A stretch of DNA of 64,000 nt, taken from the NCBI RefSeq assembly GCF_018138145.1, contig NZ_CP073104.1, positions 496,001 to 560,000 on the forward strand, written 5' to 3'. How positions within the stretch are numbered: position 1 is the stretch's first letter; the number at the start of each line of letters is the position of its first letter. Of this stretch, positions 40,278 through 52,839 are shown piece after piece. Below the pieces are notes generated by a model that had not been told where the DNA came from, ran no database searches, and saw nothing but the letters and a program-made list of their open reading frames with translations. A program made the translations under genes and the position numbers. Source of the DNA: Pseudomonas sp. SCA2728.1_7 (GTDB lineage: Bacteria > Pseudomonadota > Gammaproteobacteria > Pseudomonadales > Pseudomonadaceae).

Positions 40278-41273
40278 AACGTCCATGCCTCGCCGCTTTG
40301 TTCGGCAATCAACTGACCGAGCGCAGCCAGATCGCGTTCGGCATGACTCTGGCGCAAGAACACCGGCAGATCGGCGCTGAGCCGGGCAAAGTGCCGATCC
40401 TTGCAAAACGGCCCGGCGCCGAGGGCGCGACCGACCTCACGCATCACCTGTTCTGCCGACTGCTCGACCACCGCGCGGGCCCGACGGGCGAGCAATTCGG
40501 CGTGGTCCTCGGGATGGGCATCGATGTGCAGCGCGCTGAACCGCAGCACATCGGCGGCCGCCTGCAACGCGCTGTCGACCGCGCCGAGATGGGCGAGGGC
40601 GTGCGGTTCCGGGCGTTGTCCACACTGCGCGCGCAACGCTTCGGCGATTTGCCGCGCGGCGCCGTACCAGCACGCGGCAATGCCGATCCCGCCTTGCCAG
40701 AAACCGGGTCGTTGCAGATAGTCGCCGGGGTTGCCGATGGCCTGCGCTTCGGCGCCGTCGAACAGCACCTCGATGCTACCGGTGGCGGCCATGCCGACCG
40801 CTTGCCAGCCTTGCTCGGTGACAGTCACGCCCGGTTGGTCGAGGGCAACGGCGACCAATTGTTGCTGATCATCGGCATCCCACGCGGTGAGCAAGGCATG
40901 GCTGAGCACAGCGGCCCCGGAGCACCAAGCCTTGCGTCCGTGCAGCGCGACCATGTGCCCGGCCGGGCTGATCTTGACCCGCGCTTGCGGCGGTTCCGCC
41001 GCCCACATGCCCCAGGTGCTGCCCGGTGTCGGCGAACCGCCCAGTTGCTCGATGATCGCCAGTGCGTCGGTGTGGCCTTCGAACAGCTTGCACAAACCGA
41101 GATCATGCCCGCCGACTTCCGCCAGTTGCTGGAAACGTTCCAGCGTGTGGCCACTGCCTGGCAACGGCAAACGATCCAGCCCGGCTTCGACCAGCGCTCG
41201 CAGGCAATTGCCGAGCGCTACGGTGTGCGGATAATCCGCCGGACGCCGGGCGAGATAACGGTGCAGGTCCATA

Positions 41274-41290
<17 letters not shown>
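40274..41290 (-). CDS. Acyl-CoA dehydrogenase-like flavoprotein, diverged
   Basis: A 338-residue protein with the acyl-CoA dehydrogenase fold: helical N-terminal half, a beta domain with KAWCSGAAVLSHALLTA near 120 and a C-terminal helical bundle with ARRARAVVEQSAEQVMREVGRALGA shown in part near 270-295. It is short for the family and the usual catalytic Glu is not obvious, so the substrate may not be an acyl-CoA. The start is uncertain: ATG at 41290 overlaps glgX by 17 bases, while ATG at 41272 just follows its stop. It heads a four-gene set of overlapping genes. Confidence 0.75.
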
Positions 41291-43433
<2,143 letters not shown>

Positions 43434-43478
43434 GATTGCTCCTGCAAAACGGGTAAATTCTGGGCTTACACATCCCCC

Positions 43479-43568
43479 TGTAGGAGTGAGCCTGCTCGCG
43501 ATAGCGTTCTATCAGTCGACATTGATGTTGAATGTCAGATCGCTATCGCGAGCAGGCTCACTCCTACA
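43479..43568. repeat. REPIN before glgX
   Basis: Head-to-head main-type pair with extra ccccc/ggggg outer bases, in the gap between the DUF2934 gene and glgX. Confidence 0.9.
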
Positions 43569-43658
43569 GGGGGTTTTGTGTGTTTCTTGAGGACGAACGC
43601 GTCCTCGGTGGCGAGCGAACCCGCCACACGGTCATTCAGTTCAATCGTCGTTGAAGCG

Positions 43659-43973
43659 TCAGATCGCCGAAGGCTTCTTCGGCGCTCGAGGCTTTTTCTC
43701 GGCGGCTTTTTCGCCCGGGGGAATCACTTTGGCGGCGCTGGCCGGTTTGGCTTTGGCCGCAGGTTTCGGCTTGGCGGCCGGGGCCTTGGCCTCACTAGCC
43801 TTGCCAGCGGTTTTGCTGCCAGCGGCTTTTGGCGGTTTCTTCGGCGCCAGGGCTTCGGCTTCGGCCAGTTTGCGCGCCATCTCCCAATGGCGCGCCTCCT
43901 GACCCTCAGGCTGGCCTTCCGATTCCCAGATTTGATAGGCGAATTCGCGGATGCGTTTATCGTCGGTACTCAT
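43659..43973 (-). CDS. DUF2934 protein with Lys/Ala/Pro-rich tail
   Basis: A 104-residue protein in two parts. Residues 1-about 42 are the DUF2934 motif (IREFAYQIWESEGQPEGQ, HWEMARKLAEAEAL). Residues 43-104 are almost only Lys, Ala and Pro (KPKPAAKAKPASAAK), like histone H1-type tails, so basic and disordered. A DUF2934 gene sits at the same place in the P. aeruginosa trehalose cluster. It is 27 bases after treY. Function is unknown; binding to nucleic acid or to glucan is inference. Confidence 0.85.
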   Translation of the reverse strand: MSTDDKRIREFAYQIWESEGQPEGQEARHWEMARKLAEAEALAPKKPPKAAGSKTAGKASEAKAPAAKPKPAAKAKPASAAKVIPPGEKAAEKKPRAPKKPSAI

Positions 43974-44000
43974 CGCAATGCTCCTGAACTGAACTCATGC

Positions 44001-46769
44001 TTACGTTAAGTGTTGGATAAAGAGATTGACCGGGACATCCCCCAGCGCGTCGCTGATATTCAGCTCCCTGTTTTTTGTGACTGCGCTGCTTGAAAAAAGT
44101 CCCTTCAGGTTTGTTTCGGAGGCGGCGAACGGTAAAACCACCCGCGTATCGCCCCAGCGCAGCGCATCGACCTGAGGTACAGCACCGTTTTCCAGCAGGG
44201 TTGCGCAACGGATCGGCACGATCACGATGGCCTGCTTGCCCTCGTGCTCACGGGCAAACGCGAGCACGTTGTGCGCCTGACTGCCGAGCACTTCCAGGGC
44301 TTGGTAAGTGCCCCGGCGGAACAGCTCGGCATGCTCGACACGCAGGTTCAGCACTTCGGCGATCAAGGCTTGCTTGATGCGCCCGTCACGCCAGTTCGCC
44401 AACAACTCCGCAGCTGGCAATGGCGCCTCCAGTGCGTGCTCGCGAGCGGCGTAATCCACCGGCCGGCGGTTGTCCGGATCGACCAGACTGAAGTCCCAGA
44501 ACTCGTTGCCCTGATACAGATCCGGCACCCCCGGCACGGTCATGCGCAGCAAGGTTTGCGCCAAACCATTGAGGGCGCCGGCGGCGGCGATGCTGTTGAC
44601 GGTCTTGCTCAGCGCGGCGCGCAGCAGTTCGCCTTCCTCACCGGTGAGGAGTTTTTCGGTGAACGCTTGTGCGGCGTTTTCATAGGCTTCGTTCGGCGCG
44701 CTCCAACTGCTTTGCAGCTTGGCTTCGCGCAGAGCTTTCTGTTGCCATTGCCAGATACGTTTGGCGTAGTCGGCGAACCCGGCCTGATCGTCATCGCGCA
44801 ATTGCAGCGGCCAACTGCCGAGCAACGCTTGATAGAGGATCAGCTCATCGCCGCTCGACGGCATCTGCTCGTCAACGCGCACCGGGCGGGCGAGGGCGCG
44901 CCACAACTCGATCTGCTCGGCGTACCAATGGCTGCGTTCACTGAGCACGGCCAGACGTGCGCGGGTGTCTTCGCCGCGTTTGTGATCGTGGGTGGCAGTG
45001 GCCAGCAAGTTGTCGGGGAACTCGTCCAGCCGTTGCTGATTGACCGCATGAAAATCGCTGACCGGGGCGCTGAACTGCTCGGTGTTGTAGCCGACATCGT
45101 TGCGCGACAGCAGCACCGCCGAGCGATACAGCGCGGTGTCTTCCACGGCTTTCGCCGCTGCCGGTGAGGTCAGTTGCTGAAAGCGTACGCAGGCGTGTTT
45201 GAGGATCTTGCGTGAACGCCCGCGCGGTTTGCGTCGCCACGGCGTGCCACCGAGCCACGCAGCGACACAGTCGAGCACCGGCCAATCGGCCTCGCTGAGG
45301 GTTTGCCGCGCACCGTCCATGGCCTGCTGGAAAAACACCTCGTCCTGCGCCGAGCGGCCCATGGCGCTGATGTAAGTGCGGTACACCGGGAAATGCACGA
45401 TCAACGCCTGCAACACCCGGCGGATCGCGCCGAGGGTCAGGTCGCGGGTCATCAGGTCATCGCGGGCGACTTGCAGCAGCGCTTGGGCGACGCTTTCGCA
45501 GTCGCTCGCCAGCGAGCCGTTGAGGATCTGCTGACGCGCCAGTTGCGCTTCTTCGATAAACGCGGCGGGGCGTTCGGTGCGCCGTTGCCACAGATCACCG
45601 AGGACGAATTCGCCGTCCGGATCGTGTTGCAGCAACGACAGCTGATTCATGAATTCATAACCGGTGGTGCCGTCCACCGCCCAGTCGCGGTGCAGGGTTT
45701 CGCCGGCGCCGAGGATCTTCTCGACGTAGATCGGCAAGTGCCTGCCCGGTGCCAGCAGATCAACCCGGCGGCGCAGTTTGCGGCAATAACCACGCGGGTC
45801 GGCGAGGCCGTCGATGTGGTCGATGCGCAAGCCGTCGACCAAGCCTTCGGCGATCAACTGGAAGATTTTGCCGTGGGTGGCTTCGAACACCGCCGGGCGC
45901 TCAACGCGCAGGCCGCCGAGTTCGTTGATGTCGAAAAAACGCCGCCAGTTGATGTCGTCCGCTGCGGTGCGCCAACTGGCGAGGCGATAGCTCTGACGCT
46001 CCAACAACTGATGCAGATTGTGAAAGCCTGCTTCGGTCGTTGAATCGAAATGCTGCAGGTTGCTTTGAATCGCTTCAAGCGTCTGCGGATCGCTCGCCAG
46101 TTCGCGCAGCTCTCCCTTCAGTGGCATCGCCAGCGAATGTGCATCGGTCTGATAACTGAGCGTGCTGAACCGGTCAGCGAGGGATTTCAGCGTCTCTTGG
46201 TGTTTGAGGATCTCACCGTAGTCACTCGGGCAGATCGGGAAATGATGATCGTAGTGCTCGACGTAAAAGCTGCCGGTGTTTGCCTTGAACAGCAGCTTCA
46301 GCGTGCCTTCCTGCAACGCCACACCGTAATCGCTGCCGAGGAACGGCAGCAGCAACTGGCCCTCCATCAACGGGTCCGGCGAGTGCCACTGAATATCGAA
46401 GAACTCGCCGTAAGGGCTCAGTCGCCCCCATTCCAGCAGGTCGAGCCACCACGGGTTGTCGCTGCCACCGACCGCCATGTGGTTGGAGACGATGTCGAGG
46501 ATCAGCCCCATGTTGTGTTCACGCAGGGTGCTGACCAAGCGCCGAAGCGCCGGCTCACCGCCAAGCTCCGGGTTGACCTGGGTCGGGTCGACCACGTCGT
46601 AACCATGCATCGAGCCGGCCCGTGCCGCGAGCAGCGGCGAGGCGTAAATATGGCTGATGCCGAGCCGGGCAAAGTACGGCACCAGTGGTACGGCTTGTTC
46701 GAGGGTAAAACCCTTATGAAACTGCAGGCGCAGTGTCGCGCGCAGGGGCTGGATGAGCGCTTGATTCAT
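44001..46769 (-). CDS. treY: Maltooligosyl trehalose synthase TreY
   Basis: A 922-residue GH13_26 enzyme that turns the reducing end of a maltooligosaccharide into a terminal trehalose. The catalytic residues are D317 (GLRIDHIDGLADP) and E350 (YVEKILGAGE), with HMYGYD-like and DIVSNHMAVGG (residues about 92-102) as the first barrel motif, and GVPDLYQGNEFWD near 755. Length is usual. The start overlaps the malQ stop by four bases. It works with TreZ, two genes upstream. Confidence 0.96.
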   Translation of the reverse strand: MNQALIQPLRATLRLQFHKGFTLEQAVPLVPYFARLGISHIYASPLLAARAGSMHGYDVVDPTQVNPELGGEPALRRLVSTLREHNMGLILDIVSNHMAVGGSDNPWWLDLLEWGRLSPYGEFFDIQWHSPDPLMEGQLLLPFLGSDYGVALQEGTLKLLFKANTGSFYVEHYDHHFPICPSDYGEILKHQETLKSLADRFSTLSYQTDAHSLAMPLKGELRELASDPQTLEAIQSNLQHFDSTTEAGFHNLHQLLERQSYRLASWRTAADDINWRRFFDINELGGLRVERPAVFEATHGKIFQLIAEGLVDGLRIDHIDGLADPRGYCRKLRRRVDLLAPGRHLPIYVEKILGAGETLHRDWAVDGTTGYEFMNQLSLLQHDPDGEFVLGDLWQRRTERPAAFIEEAQLARQQILNGSLASDCESVAQALLQVARDDLMTRDLTLGAIRRVLQALIVHFPVYRTYISAMGRSAQDEVFFQQAMDGARQTLSEADWPVLDCVAAWLGGTPWRRKPRGRSRKILKHACVRFQQLTSPAAAKAVEDTALYRSAVLLSRNDVGYNTEQFSAPVSDFHAVNQQRLDEFPDNLLATATHDHKRGEDTRARLAVLSERSHWYAEQIELWRALARPVRVDEQMPSSGDELILYQALLGSWPLQLRDDDQAGFADYAKRIWQWQQKALREAKLQSSWSAPNEAYENAAQAFTEKLLTGEEGELLRAALSKTVNSIAAAGALNGLAQTLLRMTVPGVPDLYQGNEFWDFSLVDPDNRRPVDYAAREHALEAPLPAAELLANWRDGRIKQALIAEVLNLRVEHAELFRRGTYQALEVLGSQAHNVLAFAREHEGKQAIVIVPIRCATLLENGAVPQVDALRWGDTRVVLPFAASETNLKGLFSSSAVTKNRELNISDALGDVPVNLFIQHLT

Positions 46770-48844
46770 TGGTCACGCTCGGCAGCCTGAAGACGCGCGC
46801 ACGCCAGCAATTCCAGACGTCGCGCCGCATCCGCGCCGTCGAGCAGCGCCTCACTGGTGCCGGGCAAGCGTCGCGACCAGTTCGGATGGGTGTCGATGGT
46901 GCCCGGCAGATTCGCTTGTTCGTTGATGCCCAGCGCATCTTCCAGCGGCAACAGCACCAGCGGCGCGCGGGTGTGACCGAGGAAGCGCACCGCGGCATCG
47001 ACCACTTGATCGGCCTCGTGGGACTCCTCGCGGAAATTCTGCGGGTCCTGACTCAAGGCACTGCGCAGGCCTTCACGTTCACGCTGACGATGGTGGCGCC
47101 ATTCGATTTCACCGTTGGCATCGACAAAACCCAACCGCGCGTTCCAGTCGATGTCGCGGCCATGCCACCAACCGTTGAGCGTTGGCAGATCGTGGGTGCT
47201 GGTGGTTGCCAGTGCGTTGTCCGGCCAGTCGAGAATCGGCTTGAAATGGGTGTTGTCCTGTTCGAACAGCAACACGCGCATGCCGAGCATCGAGCGGGCG
47301 ATGAGTTTCTCGCGCAAGCCGTCAGGCACCGTGCCAAGGTCTTCGCCGAGGACGATCGCCTGATGACGATGGGATTCGAGGGTCAGCAAGCGCAGCAAGT
47401 CATCGACCGGGTAATACAGGTACGCGCCATCGGCCGGCGCGGCGCCGTTGGGGATCACCCACAAGCGTTGCAGGCCCATGACATGGTCGATACGCAAACC
47501 ACCGGCGTGGGCGAAGTTGGCGCGCAGCATGTCGATGAAGGCGCGAAAACCGTTGCGGATCAGGCCTTCCGGCGAGAACGCGGAAATGCCCCAGCCCTGG
47601 CCCGAGCGATTGAGAATGTCCGGCGGTGCACCGACGGTGAGCGAGGCGAGCAGTTCATCCTGAAAACTCCAGGCCTGACTGCCAGCACCGTCGGCGCCCA
47701 CCGCCAGATCGGCGATCAGGCCAATGCCCATGCCGGCGCTGCGTGCGGCGGTTTGTGCACGTTCCAGGCAGCGGTGGATCAGCCATTGGCAAAAAGCGAA
47801 ATAGCCAATGCGCTCGGCGTATTCTTCGGCGAAAGCTTCGAGCGCTGCGCCGCGTGGGTCGTGCCAGTGCTCTGGCCATTGCCGCCAGTCGAGGTTTTCG
47901 CCACGGGCGGCGCGCATTTCCTGAATCGCTTCGAAACGGCAGTGGTTTTCCAGTGCTTCGCCACCGGCGTGACGGAAACTGGCAAAGTCCGGGTGCAACG
48001 GATGGTCACCGGCGATGAAACCTTCGTACAACGCTTGCAAGAGTTTTTGCTTGGCGTCGGCGGCGCTCGGCCAGTCAATCAGCGTCAGGTCTTCCAGTTG
48101 CGCGAACTGCTCGGCCAGGCCGGCCGCGTCGATGGCATCACGCAAGGCGCGTTCACCGAGAATCGCGCCGGGAGCGGCGTAAAGAGAGTTGAGGAACAAC
48201 CGACTGGACGGCGAATAAGGGCTGTAGCGGCCGGTGTCGGCGCTGAACATGGCGTGCAGCGGGCTGATCGCCAAAGCATCGGCGCCGCGCTCACCGGCCA
48301 CGCGGACCAAGTCTTCCAGTGCTTGAGTGTCGCCGAAGCCGCCGTCGCCGGCGCGGCGCAAGGCATACAGTTGCGCACTCAGACCCCAGACGCGGGGAAT
48401 CGGATTATCCACCGCATCGCCGACGCTGAAGCAGCGTTCCGGGGCCACGGCCAGGGTGAAATACTGATCGCTGATGTGCACCTGTTGATAGCCGACCGGG
48501 ATCAGCCCCGGCAATATCGCCTCAGAATCGAGTTTCAGGTTCAGCCGCGAGCCGTCTTCAAGGTGAATTTCACACGGCGTTTCCGGGGCGAAATAACGCG
48601 CCAGATCCACGCCGACACCGACATCGGCGGTCAACAGCGGCGGCAAGTGGCGGTCTTGTTGCACGGCTTGCAGTTCCAGCAGGCTGGCGTCGATTTCCTG
48701 CGCGGTGCTGGCCGGGTGGCCGAGTCCGATCAGGACATTGCGCAGCACCGCCGGGGCGACTTTCTGCGGGCGGCCGTTGGCGTCGATCCAGTCGACGGCG
48801 AGGCCGGCTCGGCTGGCGAGAATTTCCAGTTGCGCATCGCTCAT
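46766..48844 (-). CDS. malQ: 4-alpha-glucanotransferase MalQ (GH77)
   Basis: A 692-residue amylomaltase that disproportionates maltooligosaccharides. The nucleophile is D453 (GLRIDHVMGLQRLW) and the acid/base E501 (VLGEDLGTVP), with STHDLPTLNGWW as the third site. The N-terminal 150 residues form the extra module of the long GH77 enzymes. The start MSDAQLEI is chosen because its ATG overlaps the treZ stop; the 40 upstream codons in frame lie within treZ. It lies between treZ and treY and is translationally coupled to both. Confidence 0.95.
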   Translation of the reverse strand: MSDAQLEILASRAGLAVDWIDANGRPQKVAPAVLRNVLIGLGHPASTAQEIDASLLELQAVQQDRHLPPLLTADVGVGVDLARYFAPETPCEIHLEDGSRLNLKLDSEAILPGLIPVGYQQVHISDQYFTLAVAPERCFSVGDAVDNPIPRVWGLSAQLYALRRAGDGGFGDTQALEDLVRVAGERGADALAISPLHAMFSADTGRYSPYSPSSRLFLNSLYAAPGAILGERALRDAIDAAGLAEQFAQLEDLTLIDWPSAADAKQKLLQALYEGFIAGDHPLHPDFASFRHAGGEALENHCRFEAIQEMRAARGENLDWRQWPEHWHDPRGAALEAFAEEYAERIGYFAFCQWLIHRCLERAQTAARSAGMGIGLIADLAVGADGAGSQAWSFQDELLASLTVGAPPDILNRSGQGWGISAFSPEGLIRNGFRAFIDMLRANFAHAGGLRIDHVMGLQRLWVIPNGAAPADGAYLYYPVDDLLRLLTLESHRHQAIVLGEDLGTVPDGLREKLIARSMLGMRVLLFEQDNTHFKPILDWPDNALATTSTHDLPTLNGWWHGRDIDWNARLGFVDANGEIEWRHHRQREREGLRSALSQDPQNFREESHEADQVVDAAVRFLGHTRAPLVLLPLEDALGINEQANLPGTIDTHPNWSRRLPGTSEALLDGADAARRLELLACARLQAAERDQ

Positions 48845-50643
48845 AGGCGCTCTCCATTCAGAGGTTGCAAAGGGGTTGCGGCCGTGAGGCTGACAAGCGC
48901 GCAATACGCGGGCAGTACGCCCGATTCCGACAGATCGACGGTGGGTGGCTGTTGAAACAGCCACACGGCCTCGGTCTGTGGAGGGTTGACCACTGGCGTG
49001 TCGCTGAGGTTCAGGTCAATTCGCAGCTCGCTGCCATTGCCCAGACGCCATCGCGCACTGACCGCGCCATAACCGAGCATATGCGCGCCAAGCGCTTGGG
49101 TGCCGGACAAATGGGGAATGATGTATTGATGGCGAAATTGCAGGAGCTTCTGGTACAGCGCGAGGGTTTCCTGCTGTTTTTCGCTGCCATGGCCGATCAA
49201 CCTTGGCTGTGAGGCGTGGAAGGTTTTTTCGCCATTCGGATCGGGAATCTGCTCGCGTTTGTGCGGATCGGCGAAGGCGCTGAACGCGGCGAATTCGTTG
49301 CGTCGACCCTCGCGCACCAGTTTCGCCAGTTCGCCGTGGTGACTGGTGAAAAACAGGAACGGCTGCTCGGCGGCGAACTCGTCACCCATGAACATCAGCG
49401 GAATCATCGGTGACAGCAGCAACAACACGGTCGCTGCCTGCACGGCACGCGGATCGGCCAGATGATGCAGGCGCTCGCCGAAGGCGCGGTTGCCGATCTG
49501 ATCGTGGTTTTGCAGGAACAGCACGAACGCGGTGGAGGGCAGATGTTCGCTGGGCTCGCCGCGCGGTTCGCCGTGGCGGGTGATGTGGCCCTGGAAGACA
49601 AACCCCTGACTCAGGCAGCGCACCAGTTGTTCGGTGGGTTGCGCGGCGTAGTCGGCGTAATAGGCGTCGGTTTCGCCAGTGAGCAGGACGTGCAAGGCGT
49701 TGTGGCCGTCGTCGTTCCACTGCGCGTCGTAGTCGTATTCGAGCAGGCTCGACTGGTTCAGTTCGTTTTCCACGGTCAGCCAGACATGCCGGCTCGGGTC
49801 AATCTGCGCGCGGACACGCTGGGCCATCTCGGTGAGAAAATCCGGGTCTTCGATGGCATGCACCGCGTCCAGGCGCAGACCGTCGAAGCGGTATTCGAGC
49901 AACCACATCAGGGCGTTTTCGATAAAGAATTCGCGAACTTCGCTGCGACGGAAATCGATCGCTGCGCCCCATGGCGTGTGTTTGTCCTCGCGGAAAAAGC
50001 CTTTGGCGTAGCGGTGCAGGTAATTGCCATCAGGGCCGAAGTGGTTGTAGACCACGTCGAGAATCACCGCCAAACCGTGGCCGTGAGCACTGTCGATCAG
50101 GTGTTTGAGTTGTTCCGGGGTGCCGTAGGAGGATTGCGGTGCGTAGGGCAAAACACCGTCGTAACCCCAATTGCGATCGCCGGGGAACTGCGCCAGCGGC
50201 ATCAGTTCAATGGCAGTAATGCCCAGGCCCGCGAGGCGCGCCAGATGTTGTTCGACTTCAGCGAAACCACCGAGCGCACCGACGTGCAACTCGTAGATCA
50301 CCGCTTCGCTCCACGGCCGACCTTGCCAGGCAGTGTGGCGCCATTGATAGGCCAGCGGATCGACCACCACGCTGTGGCGGTCGAGGTCGCCATCCTGTGC
50401 TCTGGAGGCAGGGTCGGGCACTTCCAGTTCGCCGTCGATGTTGTAGCGGTAACGCGTGCCCGCCGGACAGCGGGCCTCGATCACAAACCAGCCGTCTGCC
50501 TGAGACAGCATCGGCAGCGACTGGCCATTTTCAAGCTCGACACTGACGTAAAACGCATCGGGTGCCCACAGCGCGAACTGTGTGTGTTCGGCGTCCAGCA
50601 TGATCGCGCCGTGGGGCCAGGTTTCAGTAGACCGTAACGGCAT
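48841..50643 (-). CDS. treZ: Malto-oligosyltrehalose trehalohydrolase TreZ
   Basis: A 600-residue GH13_10 enzyme that releases free trehalose from the TreY product. It has an N-terminal CBM48-like module (residues about 10-90), then the barrel with D259 (GLRLDAVHAI), E292 (TVENELNQ) and QNHDQIGNRA. Length is the usual for the family. It starts 18 bases after glgA and overlaps malQ by four. With TreY it gives an osmoprotectant from the glucan pool without a trehalose-6-phosphate intermediate. Confidence 0.96.
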   Translation of the reverse strand: MPLRSTETWPHGAIMLDAEHTQFALWAPDAFYVSVELENGQSLPMLSQADGWFVIEARCPAGTRYRYNIDGELEVPDPASRAQDGDLDRHSVVVDPLAYQWRHTAWQGRPWSEAVIYELHVGALGGFAEVEQHLARLAGLGITAIELMPLAQFPGDRNWGYDGVLPYAPQSSYGTPEQLKHLIDSAHGHGLAVILDVVYNHFGPDGNYLHRYAKGFFREDKHTPWGAAIDFRRSEVREFFIENALMWLLEYRFDGLRLDAVHAIEDPDFLTEMAQRVRAQIDPSRHVWLTVENELNQSSLLEYDYDAQWNDDGHNALHVLLTGETDAYYADYAAQPTEQLVRCLSQGFVFQGHITRHGEPRGEPSEHLPSTAFVLFLQNHDQIGNRAFGERLHHLADPRAVQAATVLLLLSPMIPLMFMGDEFAAEQPFLFFTSHHGELAKLVREGRRNEFAAFSAFADPHKREQIPDPNGEKTFHASQPRLIGHGSEKQQETLALYQKLLQFRHQYIIPHLSGTQALGAHMLGYGAVSARWRLGNGSELRIDLNLSDTPVVNPPQTEAVWLFQQPPTVDLSESGVLPAYCALVSLTAATPLQPLNGERL

Positions 50644-50661
50644 CGTGGTGAACCTCCCTGG

Positions 50662-52248
50662 TTATTTGTGGTGAGCTTTACCCAGCGCCTTGGCGACCAG
50701 TTGTTCGTAGAGTTCGGCGTACGGTTCAACCGCTTTGCACCAGTTGAACGGCGCGGCCATGGCCCGGCAACGCATGGCGTTGAGCAGTTCGGGGAAAGCG
50801 AAGACCTTGAACGCGCGGCTCAGGGCCTCTTGATAGCTTTCAGCGGTGGATTCGTCGAAGAGGAACCCGGTGACACCGTTTTCAATGGTGTCGGCCAGCC
50901 CGCCGGTATTGCGTGCGACCGGCAGCGAGCCGAAACGCTGGGCGTACATCTGGCTCAAACCGCAAGGTTCGTAGCGCGAAGGCATCAGCAGGAAATCGCT
51001 GCCGGCGAACATCCGGCGGGCATCGGTTTCGTTGAAGCCGATGCGCACGCCGATCTGCCCGGGGAAGCGCAGCGCCAGCTCGCGCATGGCTTGTTCTTCT
51101 TCCGGCTCACCGCGACCGATGATTGCGATTTGGCCGCCGTTCTGCACGATGTACTCGGATACCGCGATCGTCAGGTCGAGACCTTTCTGATAGACCAGTC
51201 GCGACACCACGGCGAACAGCGGGCCTGCAGAGTCATTCAATTCAAATAGCTCACGCACATGCGCGGCGTTGACCGCTTTGCCTTCCCAGTCACCAATGGC
51301 AAACGGTGCGAACAGGTGCGGATCGGTGGCAGCGTCCCAACTCTCGTCGATGCCGTTGGGGATGCCGCTGAGCAAGCCTTGCTGGGTCTTGGCGGCGAGA
51401 AAGCCGTCGAGGCCGCAGCCGAAATCCGGGGTGGTGATTTCCTGCGCGTAGGTGGCGCTGACCGTGGTGATATGGCTCGAATAGGCCATGCCGGCCTTGA
51501 GGAACGACATCTTGCCGTAGAACTCCATTCCTTCCTGCTGCAGGGCATGGTTGGGAATACCCAGCTCGGGGCAGGAACCGAGGCTGGTCACGCCTTGATA
51601 GGCGAGGTTATGAATGGTGAACAGGGTCGGCGTGCGCTGCCCGCGCCAGTGCATATAGGCCGGGGCCAGGCCGGCAGGCCAGTCATGGGCGTGCACCAGA
51701 TCCGGGCACCAGTGGATTTGCGCGAGGTTGGCGGCGATGTCGGCAGCGGCCAAGCCCAGACGGGCGAAACGAATGTGGTTGTCCGGCCAGTCGCGGCCAT
51801 TGTTGGCACCGTAGGGCGAGCCTTCGCGCTCGTAGAGTTCGGGGCAGATCAGCACGTAGATGACCAGACCATCGGGCATGTCCATACGGCCGATCTTGCA
51901 CGGTGGCAGCGCGGCATGGCCGCCGAGTTCGCCGATGATGTGGATCGGGTTTTCGCTGTGCATCACCTGCGGGTAACCGGGGATCAACACCCGCACATCG
52001 TGCAGATGAGCCATGGCCCGGGGCAGTGCGGCTGAGACGTCACCCAAACCACCGGTCTTGACCAGGTCGGCGATTTCCGAAGTGACAAACAACACTTTTT
52101 TCTTGTTGGGGTTCTGGCTCGCTACTGGAGTCAGCGTTTTGGTGCCGGGGACGTTGATCTGTCGGCTGCCGGGAACACTGACGGTGCTCGATTCTCCAAC
52201 CGCCTGCTGAGCACGCTCTCCCTGAATATCCAATGCCGCACTGATCAT
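50662..52248 (-). CDS. glgA: Glycogen synthase GlgA (GT5)
   Basis: A 528-residue GT-B glycosyltransferase making linear alpha-1,4 glucan from a nucleotide-glucose. The N-terminal donor/acceptor motif is VKTGGLGDVSAALPRA, with the usual K, and the C-terminal catalytic segment is PSRYEPCGLSQMYAQRFG. The N-terminal 50 residues (SSTVSVPGS) form an unusual extension before the fold. The start MISAALDIQ has gggag before it; upstream codons are non-coding. No glgC lies in the window, so the sugar-nucleotide source is elsewhere or the enzyme uses UDP-glucose. Confidence 0.95.
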   Translation of the reverse strand: MISAALDIQGERAQQAVGESSTVSVPGSRQINVPGTKTLTPVASQNPNKKKVLFVTSEIADLVKTGGLGDVSAALPRAMAHLHDVRVLIPGYPQVMHSENPIHIIGELGGHAALPPCKIGRMDMPDGLVIYVLICPELYEREGSPYGANNGRDWPDNHIRFARLGLAAADIAANLAQIHWCPDLVHAHDWPAGLAPAYMHWRGQRTPTLFTIHNLAYQGVTSLGSCPELGIPNHALQQEGMEFYGKMSFLKAGMAYSSHITTVSATYAQEITTPDFGCGLDGFLAAKTQQGLLSGIPNGIDESWDAATDPHLFAPFAIGDWEGKAVNAAHVRELFELNDSAGPLFAVVSRLVYQKGLDLTIAVSEYIVQNGGQIAIIGRGEPEEEQAMRELALRFPGQIGVRIGFNETDARRMFAGSDFLLMPSRYEPCGLSQMYAQRFGSLPVARNTGGLADTIENGVTGFLFDESTAESYQEALSRAFKVFAFPELLNAMRCRAMAAPFNWCKAVEPYAELYEQLVAKALGKAHHK

Positions 52249-52839
52249 ATGAATCTCCCGTATCGTTGATCTGATTCTTGTCTTGAACAAGCGATGTCCA
52301 TGGCCAAGTCCTGTGGCCGGGCGCAAACGCGCCACGCATCGGTGAGCAAACGCTACCCAACACGCGCAAGCAGAATGGGTGATCGGGCCGTTGCAAGGAT
52401 TGCACCAGTCGCTTTGGCCCAGTCTTTCTGATGACCCGTCGCGTGGAGCAAAAGTTTCGAGTTTTTTTGTGCAATGTGACCGGTTGGTTTTACCTCGCGA
52501 AAGTCAGTCTAGGCCAGATCCTAGAGCGGGCCAGAGCAAATGGGTAAATTGTTCGACAATCGGTTGGCAGTCTGAGCAAACCGTACTTTGCCGGGGTAAA
52601 CGCACCGACGAAGTGCAGGTTTTTCTGCGGGGGAGGGCCAAAACGGTGACTGGTCGGTCACGATTTTGTGCTAGCGGGAAGGGTGGTTGCACTGTTGTGG
52701 TGCGGGCAGTTTGTTGATGGGGTGACTGATATGACGCTATCGCGAGCAGGCTCACTCCTACAGTTGAAATGCGTTCCCCTGTAGGAGTGAGCCTGCTCGC
52801 GATAGCAATAGTGACTTCACCCTCTCTTTGCAGAAAGGG
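52249..52839. other. Intergenic region upstream of glgA
   Basis: The region serves as promoter space for the reverse block. It holds AT-rich stretches, weak AlgU-like matches on the minus strand near 52450 (aaactt and a tcatca-like box), and the REP pair at 52736-52806. No gene is seen. Confidence 0.45.
52736..52806. repeat. REP pair, tail-to-tail
   Basis: gctatcgcgagcaggctcac and its inverse around spacer gttgaaatgcgttcccc. Confidence 0.88.

Noticed and set aside
43600..43658. An AlgU-like promoter before glgX (GAACTG on the minus strand)
   Set aside because: The matching second box at 16-17 bases is poor.
46769..48955. A 728-codon plus-strand open frame opposite malQ
   Set aside because: No motif; malQ has its catalytic residues and an ATGA overlap with treZ.
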